Of a DNA stretch of 64,000 nt, positions 26,701 through 31,920 are shown in pieces. This DNA is from Paraphysomonas bandaiensis (Eukaryota; Chrysophyceae): assembly GCA_965644295.1 (NCBI GenBank), contig CBFFRP010000416.1, forward strand, positions 30,060 to 94,059, in the 5' to 3' direction. The notes below the pieces were generated by a model. That model made no database searches. It saw nothing but the letters and a program-made list of their open reading frames with translations, and was not told the origin of the DNA. Within the stretch, counting starts at the first letter, position 1, and each line of letters begins with the position of its first letter. Made by a program: the position numbers and the translations under genes.

Positions 26701-28472
26701 GCCACAAGACCGGCCATAGATTCATGAGAAGCAAATGTGCCAATAATTCCACAGGATAGTGCCGCAGTCGTCTCCCCACAGGTTGAGAGCTCAGTACATA
26801 TAAACGATAGTGTCTTCGGCGAACAAATCCGTGCGCATGATTCATCTGGGCATAGGTTCAATATTGATTCTAGCGCATTCTCCACAACAGTGGGCCTATT
26901 CCTATGGTACATAAGGGCATCTACGACACCTTCACATACACCGTGTATCTGTAGACTAGAACACACCGCATTGTCCACCGCTAACTTTGCAACTACACTT
27001 AGACAAAGCTCCACAGTCGCGTACTCGGAGACATATTTTCGAAGGATTTCTCCTAGCACATCATGTAGTCCACTGTTTACCAATATTCTAACATTATCCG
27101 TGCAGATAGTGTTCACATCTCGGCCACATTTCATTAGCACAGATACTGCCCGCAGGCAAGTTTGCAAATATATCGCAGTTTCATCTTTCGAAAAGTCTGT
27201 ATCTTCTGCTGTGGCTATGACGCTTGCAAGATACGACACAAGCATTCGACATACTCCAGCTGCACCCAGCGCGACTTGTAAAGCAGTCTGATCAGGAACA
27301 GCATTACATATCCGCATACAGGCTGTATGAGTATTCACCCGTGGAGAATCCTTCCACCTTCCAAGCTCTGTGGTGATGGAGGCAACTTCAGTGGACTCTG
27401 GGGAACTCAGGCGGTGCTGCATTGCCGATACGGATGGAACAGGGCGAAGAAGAGAGGGGCCGGGATATAAGTCCCTGACTAGAGAGACCACTTTGTGTTG
27501 TTTTTCATAATATTTTGTCTTAGTCATAGATTCATCGATAGGATCCACAGCATGTCGAGGCACCAGAGCTTTCTGTGACACTGGTACAATTTTAGAAGAA
27601 AATAACCTCTTCGCCATTGACTGTTTTCTGTACGACTCACTACCACCGCTGAAAGCATTTAATGAATCAGACACGTTTGAATGTTCGGTTGTAGCAGTGA
27701 CAGTTTGAGCTAAAGCTGTTACAGGGGTGTTGCGTTTAATAACAGGGGACGAGGACTCCTTCACAGTCTCTGATACTGCGTCCGTAATCGCGGGGTGTTC
27801 TTTGCGAGAAGGAGATAGTGTCGCCTCTTCATCCTTCTTGGTTGAGGGTGGATTAGAGGGGTTTTGATAGCTACGAAATATACTGCTGGCGTCTGTGTGG
27901 GAAACAGCAGCAACAGCAGGTTGCGGGGGAAGCATTCTATCGGCCGCTCGTTCACGAGCAGCAGCAAGAAGCTGTTGTGCTGATGTCAACGACGGTTTAC
28001 CAATCTGTGAAGCGATAGGCTCCCTTAGAATGTTCTCAGAGGGAGAAGTACTTAAGCTTGTTGTCGTTTGCACACTCTCCTGGGTAGCCTCCTGGGAAAT
28101 ACTTTCGATCCTTTCCACTTCAATGGGCGGAACGTCACAATCTTTGCTACCAACATGATTGTCCGTGCTAATTACAGATTCACTTTTTTCTGTTGTGGTT
28201 CGAATCTCATCACTCTCCTGTAGTTCAGAAGGAATACCAACCAACGTCTGGTTACGGCGTGCACTTGCTCGGGCCCTAGCTAGTGACAGAATCGAAGACG
28301 CTCTGTCTGATCTGGATGATGATACATTTCTATCATTACTATCTGTGTTTGAGGTCTCAGTATGACTGCTATCTACATGTTTTTCACGCTCTTCTGCTCG
28401 TTTCTTCGCAACTGCACTTCTCGCTCTCTCTAGAAGAAGAGAGGAGCTATTCGATGTCCTCGTGCTGTCCAT
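8727..28472 (-). CDS. Giant armadillo-repeat protein
   Basis: A single open frame of 6581 codons with no intron. Residues 1 to about 370 are low-complexity, Ser/Thr-rich and probably disordered, with three similar Ala/Arg helices (about 10-24, 59-73, 164-179). From about 370-400 to near the C-terminus the protein consists of diverged units of about 42 residues with the armadillo signature G.CE.VV..L..H....V...AC.AI..L....N...F; about 145 units would fit the length. ARM repeats stack into a superhelix that binds peptides or proteins, as in importin-alpha, Vac8 and many flagellar or scaffold proteins. No enzymatic, coiled-coil or membrane segment is visible. Units are too diverged for DNA-level tandem repetition, so the expansion is old. 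It could be a cytoskeletal or ciliary scaffold, but nothing here shows that. The stop lies 890 bases from the convergent aspartate dehydrogenase. Confidence 0.95.
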   Translation of the reverse strand: MDSTRTSNSSSLLLERARSAVAKKRAEEREKHVDSSHTETSNTDSNDRNVSSSRSDRASSILSLARARASARRNQTLVGIPSELQESDEIRTTTEKSESVISTDNHVGSKDCDVPPIEVERIESISQEATQESVQTTTSLSTSPSENILREPIASQIGKPSLTSAQQLLAAARERAADRMLPPQPAVAAVSHTDASSIFRSYQNPSNPPSTKKDEEATLSPSRKEHPAITDAVSETVKESSSPVIKRNTPVTALAQTVTATTEHSNVSDSLNAFSGGSESYRKQSMAKRLFSSKIVPVSQKALVPRHAVDPIDESMTKTKYYEKQHKVVSLVRDLYPGPSLLRPVPSVSAMQHRLSSPESTEVASITTELGRWKDSPRVNTHTACMRICNAVPDQTALQVALGAAGVCRMLVSYLASVIATAEDTDFSKDETAIYLQTCLRAVSVLMKCGRDVNTICTDNVRILVNSGLHDVLGEILRKYVSEYATVELCLSVVAKLAVDNAVCSSLQIHGVCEGVVDALMYHRNRPTVVENALESILNLCPDESCARICSPKTLSFICTELSTCGETTAALSCGIIGTFASHESMAGLVAESDACSTIVRLLKMYSSSSMVQEHAMYALGRLNLASCDDISSQYVRDSVRVAMETSRGKPCVLRAALSVIAIWSGFDDSICATLCETLDEFQDVVDRALTFLAMHELIECCQTASDILRERGACRKLPSVLEEVFSSKYDLSTQSAIVETICTSFCAFTVNCRENRELFIQMNIHEIIIAALLKYSKKPRYCSVLFRCVCNLCSTIDDDFHNEIVNKFLDIDIQRLLMAQISEMDTSDTARSDEICDAVCDALNVVSIFSRLDRYRDHFDQSRVRLLTGLLKNNSDIHAVRESACSCIATLVHDARIAIEFVALGTDMLLLSILESYYSDYNCIVHVCSALQNMLRHVSNDLSLIQSNFFSNLVRTLDSHSEHKEVLVHGVMVLNDLVQSNPSVLSQVRDSRFSQYVLNGIRAFNDQGDIVQWLCTGLRKLIDFYSLSDITEVCFALTQALALHSNEPAVCSDIIGTVGAVLSLHTEHGVCDSLGSVGICQLLVRNLRTSQTDPAYAALLCRTLASLCDRNIDNVMRCVEADGCAVLLTAMQLSYADSNSELCLSSSLAMCSMLSAGSRIQKAFGLLGACESVVLGTLSSWTTNDISVKTQLIWCIYYLSMPCPDLSEQSQNLPLLIKAGGAKAVCNCLKRFGDFENVVEAGCAAAKHLVLNDSGRSNLENEGLPLLILKFFTEFSNVRDVMVQCSGVLCRIMESASVMSAMLDGGTIKSNILSILKRFVDSDAICVSCFRMLISFFTAIDDSRRTINQSAFIDMDVCSTMVSALKQHSECTEVYQEACHAVFSLVQGNIDAAMIFGSHGVCEAVCNGLNVHFCDPVAVSNACLAISGLAYCKSNKIKIGRAGTCERILSLLAVHSNSADVARNACLAIQNLSSDCDENSGIFGGKGACEIVTSILEEHMTNSGVAAAVSGAIMSLTSTNRENSLRMGSENTCFSVLQTLSSANTNDDETVVLSSLAAIVSLSIGNVANQLEFGTHGTCEVLVDMLHKWSCSPVVVAAVLSAMVALCQHGRAHTLYVNVTTERFVEAGAGRVILAQLLNNLNNVEICCSGCNILYYLLSCSATLFASFNMTEMCTLLTTLISKHTRSAAAVEHACALAELVLLSSVETCTVYSSLDSIIPLVDAFRLHSGKALSEDACLNACKVLSTLLEFGGETVAAAVDNTEYSILLVNIMDEKKVNPEFSSTGCITISRLLEYNKGTTASKLRKLGICEVIISILRRHTTRVDIAYNACEAICAMATKSEADQSRYGQAGACHAICDAIATHTDNPNFCKMACRTICSLSANHVLNKSTFGVSGACELIIDMLRCHSESEIVVMSGCMAARNLAGGHEGNVTRLRESAGYDLFSAIFLHFFSNVDILENCCAVLCSLLIGDNAFKCSVTDSGVSDAAIAGLYKYSENDCVLSLLCLLVANMCTSVSDNCDKLMSRGVCEALQFLMTSKGPDINAVHIISTAVAGLCSSEECVNRLLALRIGEYIVNSASDRHDMGPEASLSWCNAVYGLSSNTKASSLLNECGTVHKILTLLAMHSQHEDVVLAALEAMISVSHLIAIQEDLAKQGVGACVVSVLEKHPTCASVLYRGLVLLESMCQNDPGCCSEIAEKSCGELLNHTLRNFIEHQDVVMACLRVIRIVSDANSDAQALLSNVGICDSVSMVLTFYVSNMDVYVAAFRTVGALVTKNQINAEKFIEDGFVDRIVKLCEVNSDDTAHVICEVVTSLTESSSQCVSLLSTSCVPRFVVDTLKKHTEDMTALLYSSGVCAAACYAVASLCRYSVNESFFRTHSAREILVQCMNMYISNSVVATAACAAIESVTRSNLSNVQFFAQCGVCSALMVISETHGSCVKTTINMFKCVTSLFEMDSSSVLPLFVEDCRFENTFSTAIENFSDKPIVLSAVSGSIAAVSASGYKFSESSKLYTLLASRMVAYVESSHVYQRLCVAVSSLCSSSIVASERMGSHGICDILTNALLSYRNHDILICSISSTIKSMMTCPANGSRFGEECCLNLMEIIRATDCVVDVVTAVCTALSALCRENESNAGYVVENSGCTVLLNLLSLHQDSRDVVIAICHAFNSIRFAISSHSTMDTMKLKTLLGALKEKYNADGEVLASILWLLTLSTDDSKAGDTDQQVTGHVVKTLIDSLRTHMNDKGVVIQACHGVSSLVREVASIAETFCSMGLCSILCEAVSFHMSSADAIAALFDSIEALCTGYAGNLMELESGDFVEQLLQAFSLHDKDFSATISLCLMVKALSHSRLLSSIIIDAGMCELLVRLLSSYVTMRSDVCDSVCQALYGLARVQGSTVDRTIVLRLVSLGAVKIVFSVFKQYHSIRETVFSSLTLLSIFAYEIEGKVELSSCESTIAIIECIRKYATDVDICIDGLFVLRKLVQFGDVTNIEKLSSNDHCSTCIDTLNKHLDALDVAASGFAVVMALAYHSERNLSCLGSCGAVDTVLKGLTVYSLANSFVIECCVGIIAVFFTHGNYSSHLQSAEVYDVIIANGKMFGSSIGLAEQVLNAVIASIETDALQSEVWGACGISDLIVFIIHNHFKSPAVSVLACKAICLLVNSSHGNTILLSDADAPKAVSTVLQWNLGSDNTVCTHAVTAIRDMSKSNIDSSSAFALSGVCEMLVTYLNIVEGDVKRCEIAIECVWFLCIDNDMSKEKFAATTVMSTIVSAIDVWADQPSVVRVCCGAIWHLASNCPACRQKLRSLHAVERVERALKVFHSREDISKLGCGALWSLSLPEGSDGDAKIPLSSCRTLVDTVKGHLSDPDILQVSFRTIANMCQQHKSSSTALGAVGACETVCSALHEQMKNPHVVEAACNAISGLSSEIDNTKRFFSIGANQSICTAITTHLLHKSVIVEAFCTLCALLNDSLEIALELFECGLCDVVIHTLDAYPHDKDIHGAVFKLVGSVIEIVPSSASRFGVTGACEIVTSTLRSYVMENEGESSVHALYFMHSLCMDPDNMTKIAISGAFASMVEAANKFGCLEDVMISFSKMVQALTSENVPQRSQYQDTLGREGVCRALVGAIRVHLSKAFVVCEILRALISLCVGNTSNMSFFSECEGQEHIYMVLERYSDDESNLDVSKSACSLIVVMVGLQSTSEVLGKLGVCDLVVNVLRVASSALDIDATETVAYAIASLIRSNSGNQIAFGRNGATCELVVSILSGWARMSESTEEAALWVISLLCKHSRDYETVCFENVEQMRLAGAYAAVTSTLRNCSSCVDSARAGIHAMYGISCDSNTEHVSHLGAVGACETVVSVFENHINDQDIIEAASNVVANLCIAESNLELLRELQIVSFIGKATSLYADCPTAVASVCCAIKNIANDDSFRTLMCQLGICDFVASSLKIYACSEKRVLRSILEAVKALTQCTDSCSAVLEESGIDVTMLEAILPMWMEQCDADMTQLVCEVVRQLSDHSSENCFRVYRANACESMTAVIKLFPCHAAIVSQACAVVRLLALNCDDSIEIFSSLGMQDLLVDALQHFENDAEAAQDISKALQVIITDKATRADIGLRSASEAVVKALRRGMDNPSATEQNCVAVVKLLVKNRENTRILIDLGVCELCATLLRKHIGAEAAIVQILSAIETICEDEKTIPLMGDAGVCTAVASVFRRHSNSVNGSTVVHCSLRVIDTLAVDSENCVAFGLAGCCEIVSAVLSTAINDDDEKTAMSCARAIFMLCRSTASNAEAFGVAGVCVHVSSALNGMFKGSSTLEYLLLALAFLCRQDGESEPNSYNLNAFYNLKTDKFLMKALSIMKKDPRVTKAACIALDKIAGDAESGLRLTELGACQLLPSLLESYATMESDVAVSIVGAMERLAISGRNVMVLVDNGTVPALIELFKVTKSDYKSVARCCTLIKLLIIHDEELVDVFVKGGICELVVNTLQDHEDLPVDVVVSGSAVISRVAVLRTTIARLGQSNIAIVLLNLFKRFESNERTVSAISSAVSALVIDATVSAQFVKSGWPDMLVSSLRRHMKISSIVQNATSIISCMLNSTAQAPSVINMFRDAGLCEVILGIARKYSENPDIAAKFGMIISVLSLDDSLSVILGTGGACETIVNSLNIFSNDVRVAHCCCKATRNLSCNIDNRSLLVSLGAIEHVLSMLRRFVHTEKVTAEACGALVNLFNNASTDHTHERSRILGASGEIVKALVVQVDSAVVVEQVCRLLCALAMDESSREVLGVHDVCRSLSIALEKHFEAENIAEGIMGAVSRIAYKSSDNKSLFSKTNVAKYVISAYEAHCNSIGIAENCCRAITALSTNDDVNSDAFGENGACEMITGIISHHNSNAALCGYACQTAVVLMKRSSNITQLIQCGMSKCATSALKQHLSQSSVRHMCAAVALLGKVDTEASILCETGVSALLARVLVAHSSDRAIVQAASLAVTSLADNSERCSIELGSEGVCDALVSALRSHLKGAAICTHIMTAMVALAAQSSNGIRLGNPSVFDLVVTGLRVHINDYAAILVCCSLLSRIIHTESSKSAAGASGVCEGLAIAFEQYEDDRGFVTVASEAVAGFALNCPVNADRCAKTKLCLMIFRALESHMNHSEVAAALFLAVKALAITVLNRRFFGGGDGCELIKIVMLKNADSELACINSCEAVSAIAFDSQENKEMYGKIGMCDAIVKVLRNYKENVDIVVAATSALSVLCTDSVSNTEKVSREGALEVLVACFRFHCHNPDVSMSISKLLICLLRHKKGSISSLRVLDVRELVVASIDEFCNRPMTVMFCLRLLRDMYACEEEGNSLDPLNNECLYLTAVLKANISNMVINEDACSVIFLLSRKRMSRSATVFGDCGACELISNVMSLSLEHRNVSLAKMAMLAMVSLCTGNSSNQEKFGDNNSCGIVVSVLQRMGGDSASSSPEMEGAALNAIAMLARHSKSISSENAENIQKLMVEGACEIVVSCLERRLNNMPLVYSACRAIFCLAGNETCSHRFIRCGACDVIVRVLRQFEEYSEIAQYACGAVANLAFVSEGAVALHRTGVCEPLVNVVVINRKDPHLVEYGCKAIKNLSVDSVDISAALGAGGVCKTLMTVLKIHFGSSALLPSILMAIANIVIGIPLHAESVLNANIDQKILKVIDDFLPNENICGCAVAVLANLCDHEFTKHQMRECGVPAAITKVLCSHTASQPMVIRCCIALVRVLEDTGECSQPFEYKDAELCNCIVRALQIHAGSDVTTDAVCKCLVRLGAYSPYNRDKLMTAGAGEKALHILSKNVRDPTVAAQICRVVHFLAFDAPSKSLLRQSGACERILMILQTHIQSEDMVHLVGIALLALAHDCAENRKVLLEKNVCEDMILAIRSHCTVLHVGKVLCDAISCVVDGDVSHLKEHAVHSFSVAVSTFFQRFWENKDCCHSACHVVSLLSNIPECQVTFEKCGICDQLILAIQEHSLCAETVSLCCDTCIALSRNREVIPELGSLTACQVITNFLRAHATDAAVVLSGFQLVRILCTNATIRARLGDVGICECVVRACRKHQTFDTVIEAGFAVMRALATNVQSNKVMLGESGACAFIVETLKFGICSPQQIEVACAAIASLANCGTECNNVSALDQAGIVTVLVEIFQSHIGSSSIMKQVCTIVSHLAMSPQGPNKKLGELEICDKTVMALATHMGVNGVNSVICSCVRALAQNGENKILMGSSGCCNIVTKLLGFSIENDDFNLVEESLLTIASLVHGSCSNQEAFGLAGACELVSELVGDQNDIAVNEKSLWCVAYLCRSGLEPITTSERNINTFHSSGVVESILDLMRKYKDNENLIVPACWSLRSMCFVQAIAKAVLASRGLDTLCAVLRTYMHESRVIEAVCFASAAVLAADHGMSLGSSGICELVVRAMQRHMSMPTVVDRCCSCIANLCSQGSEYRHRFGNEGACAIVARAMRLHLRLKRVAEESCGAVWNLSIENPDNRIKFGCEGVCETIVDIVKIHENDVYVKNAAMGALKALSVDCEENARRINACRGVDRQLVDSSSTDFGVSLRE

Positions 28473-30083
28473 GAAAGACCTTGCCTTCTCAAAAACCTAA
28501 TGCATACTTACAGCTCTATGTCCTAATAGCACTAACCAGATAGGCTGACCTCAACTTATATGAAGGTTAAGTCGATATATATATATATGTATATATTGAT
28601 ACGGTATTTAATATGCATGCAACCCTTCACACTTCACACTTCACAGCAGCCAGAAAGCTTTTCACTATTAAAATTTCATACCCTAATCGATAATCGATCA
28701 AAAAATACCTCAAATTTTTCATTGTCAGGATTTTCGCAATAAAATCACCATTCAAACCTATAAAATCGAGAAATCGAAAAGTGAAAAGTGACCATTGTCC
28801 AGCATGCCATGCTACTGTATATCTAGTAGATATCCGGCACATGTACAGTACCGAGTACCACACAAAATGTGTCCTTATAATAGCGTGGAAGTGTGGACTA
28901 GATTGACGTTTATGCGAGATACTCTTGCTAATTATATACGACACTATCACTCAGTGAAACCAATCCTAACATTACGGTTAACTGAGTTAAACAATCTAAT
29001 GAGTTGGATAATGGTTGGCTAAACACCAAATGGAAAGAAATAGATGGTGAGATATGGTACTGGAGATGATATACTATCATCATTACATATTTCTGCACAC
29101 GAAAAGGCATATTGAGTGAAGTGATGAATATAAGACAGTGTATGGGATGAATTGTATGGAAATGAGTCAATGGCCTTCCTACAACTCCACGATGATGACG
29201 AGAAACTGAAAATGGCATCATATACCGTGATATAACATCGAATTATAAATGCAATATATCTGCAGCACACTGGTAGCAATTTATGGTGTTTTATTATGTA
29301 AATTGTGCGGTAGTGCTTTTGTATCTTTCTGTGGTCCTGTTTTTGCAAAATGAACAGTTCATCATCGTCGAGAAGATTCCCAAGTAGAATAGTTGTATGA
29401 TCAGTGAAACTATACTCGTATTAATATATACTGGTTGCGTGATAATAACACGATATCGTTACGAGATCATATCCCCATTAAAATATTATATTCTAATGAT
29501 ACACCTGTTATTTTTAAACGTTGCTAGCTGGTGTGTGATATTTTCAGAAATGATAGATATCTCGTGGTGTAGTTTTTGTTAGCTCTCGATATGTGGGTGC
29601 ACAGTGCACGAAAGCGTATCTCCAGTTGAGTATAATTCACATGATATTCATGTGAAATTCCGTTTAAATGCAGTGCTTATATTGGTATCTTACAGTAAGC
29701 ATGTCAGCTTTTCTGAAACGTTTAGCTTGGCAGCTCGAATCTGCACGACATATTCCCAGTGATTTCATCTACCGTAACCACCGCATTGATACATCATATT
29801 ATGAAGCTTATAATATCTCTTCATCGCCACTACACTAACAGCTACAGTAGTATGAAAACATTTTTCAGAGCATTATGAGAAATAAATATTTTTTAAATTT
29901 AAGCACACCATTACAAATCATTAGCTATGATTGCATATAAGTTCGTGCGGGATTCTTCTATGAAAATATTGTAACATAATATTGAAATATTGCGAACAAA
30001 CGATTGCAGATGTGACCATGTTATCTAATAGAGCAATATAAAATACAAGACCGGGTTACCACACTATAGTACACATTTTCATC
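28473..30083. other. Intergenic, no gene supported
   Basis: About 1.6 kb upstream of the giant gene. Several minus-strand frames of about 100 codons (28627-29348) overlap one another in different frames and have unnatural composition; I regard them as chance. The segment should hold the giant gene's promoter, but I see no specific element beyond an AT-rich 28570-28620 tract. Confidence 0.4.
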
Positions 30084-30263
30084 ATGTCGATGGTCGATTT
30101 AACACCGCGCAAGAAATCTCGTATTCCCAACAATACTAGCCAACGCGATATTTATCACACCACTTGTAACCACACTGTAAAAAGACTGGGACCGTTTAAC
30201 ACTGTTTACCCTAAAGGATACAAAGCAACTCACTGGGACTCCTATATATTAAAACCCAGTTAA
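30084..30263 (+). CDS. Possible 59-residue small protein
   Basis: ATG at 30084 to TAA at 30261 encodes a basic small protein with PRKKSRIP near the N-terminus and a Tyr/Trp-containing C-terminus (YPKGYKATHWDSYI). The amino-acid composition looks natural, and the tail recalls short microtubule-associated proteins, though I cannot name a family. It is convergent with the PAS-like gene, 16 bases apart. If that gene has further exons to the left, they would overlap this frame on the other strand. Confidence 0.3.
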   Translation: MSMVDLTPRKKSRIPNNTSQRDIYHTTCNHTVKRLGPFNTVYPKGYKATHWDSYILKPS

Positions 30264-30279
30264 CTGGTGAAACCATATA

Positions 30280-30633
30280 TTAAAGACAACCTTTAGTGGT
30301 GTATAAATTCAAAAAATGCTCACAAGGCATTCCGGTGTCGAGAGACATATAAATCTTCTTCATCGTCTCGTCACATGTGCCTGGACCTGAGATATTTTTT
30401 ATTGTCATGTTTACGAAGCTGTCAATTCCAAATAAAGATTTGGCAGTCTCATTTCCTGCTGTAATCATCAGACATCCATGACCGAAGTCATTAGTTTGAT
30501 ATACAAACATCACACGAGCTCTCTGATTTAATTTTTCAAACTTAAGGAGAGCGGTTGCCATATCATCGCTGATAGTTGAAGGATCTAGGGTACTTCCTCT
30601 CGACATCCTTTCAGTATAATATAATTTCTTCAA
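30280..30633 (-). CDS. PAS/LOV-like domain fragment
   Basis: 117 codons. From about residue 40 the sequence follows a PAS fold of the LOV type: MFVYQTNDFGHGCLMITAG, N..AKSLFGI (helix C), N-I-S-G-P-G-T (the Q-G-P-G/E-T turn of LOV domains), ETMKKIYMSLDTG and NLYTTKG (counterpart of NYRKDG). LOV domains bind flavin and form a light-driven Cys adduct; the residue at the adduct position (GRNCRF) aligns with Ile here, so canonical photochemistry is not expected. The frame ends where strands H and I should follow; ACTAAAG|GTTGTC could be a donor, but no acceptor restores a good continuation. It may be an incomplete gene model or a truncated gene. Confidence 0.5.
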   Translation of the reverse strand: MKKLYYTERMSRGSTLDPSTISDDMATALLKFEKLNQRARVMFVYQTNDFGHGCLMITAGNETAKSLFGIDSFVNMTIKNISGPGTCDETMKKIYMSLDTGMPCEHFLNLYTTKGCL

Positions 30634-30862
30634 ACGTGGAGGATGACTGCTTTAAATATTTTATGATTAACGTTAAAGGGACTGATCCTCACATACGATT
30701 TATTGCTACAGTGAGAGTCGTAACATCAGTTGAAGTCTCAGCCCATGGTCTGCCTAAAATACTAAAGGTTGGATGGATACATGAATAATTGGTTTTCATT
30801 TATATATTCAATATTTTAGCAATGTCTTCACCAACAAATGTCAGTTCAATCCTGGCAAATAA

Positions 30863-30935
30863 GGGCGACTAGCTCAATTGGTAGAGCGCACGCTTAGCAT
30901 GCGTGAGGTAGTGGGATCGAAGCCCACGTTGTCCA
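30863..30935 (+). tRNA. tRNA-Ala (AGC)
   Basis: A 73-nt cloverleaf: acceptor GGGCGAC/GTTGTCC with two G-T pairs, D arm GCTC..GAGC, anticodon stem CACGC/GCGTG with loop TTAGCAT (anticodon AGC, read as inosine), T arm GTGGG-ATCGAAG-CCCAC. T-run at 30940-30946. Confidence 0.96.
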
Positions 30936-31920
30936 TTCCTTTTTTGTATTTTCTACTATATAAATACTGTACGAATACCTGGAATACGCTCTCAACTGCC
31001 AACAGGCAGAAATACAGTCGTGCTTTTGTTTTGCATTGTTGCTGAAAATCTTAAATCTTTGCATTCCACTACTCTCGTCTCTCTATTAACCAATAGTAGA
31101 GCGCATTTGGATTACTCGGACATCTGGAAGCACTATACCGGTCAGTTATGCATTGAGTCGTTGCAGAATCAGGATCATCGTATTTTTATACATGAAGATG
31201 GGCTTCGAGGGATATCATTTAGATTGTAGGTCAACTAGATCCTCAGCTGGAGGTTTCAGTTTATCCTCAGATGGTAGCGCATATAAAGTATAGGACATCC
31301 TTTTTTCGACAGAGAGCAAATATACCAGCAACGGAAGTAATATTTTTCTGTGTTCATAAAGAGTTTAGTTTCACTAATGTAGAACGGGTACTTATTATTC
31401 ATATTATAATGACTTTAGAAAAGTATTTGGGGGGATATTATTAGGGAAATCGGGATGTGTAAGGTGTTTAAATGACAGTCTATGATCTTCTTAGCAACCT
31501 TTAGACCAAGTTAAAACCCATGTATTACAAGGTTAGATTGATATGATTGTAACTGGGCACATATCCACATATAAGGATAAATAAATAATAGAATATAGAA
31601 GTTATATGCTGATGTTGATAAAAGATACAACGGTGGTCCCAGCTTAAACTGCAAGTTAAGTGTCTATAAGTCGAAATATAAATATTCGTCGACAAAGAGC
31701 CAAAATACTCACGGTATTACCAGTGTTATCTTATGATTATTACTCTTTTCTGAAAGAAGAGATACAAAAGTACGAACTGGAAATCAGTATTTACAAAATT
31801 CACGGAAGAGCTTCCATCGTTTCGGAAGACTGGCAACTTAGCATATCCAAATATATAAGCCAAACCTATATAGTGTGGGAGCCACCCACCACTGAATTAC
31901 CACAATAATTTCTTTTAAAG
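30936..31920 (+). other. Weak coding stretches, no gene model
   Basis: Two frames have plausible composition: 31020-31229 and 31660-31908 (the latter reads SYDYYSFLKEEIQKYELE.. then ISKYISQTYIVW). They could be exons of one unrecognised gene, but I found no splice pair that joins them and no ATG with good context for the second. Otherwise AT-rich spacer. Confidence 0.25.

Noticed and set aside
8886-28365. Many plus-strand frames of 60-190 codons inside the giant gene
   Set aside because: Antisense shadows of the armadillo frame; none shows family similarity.
28627-29348. Three minus-strand frames of about 100 codons
   Set aside because: They overlap in different frames, are rich in His/Ile/Ser/Tyr as expected from AT-rich DNA, and lack splice logic.
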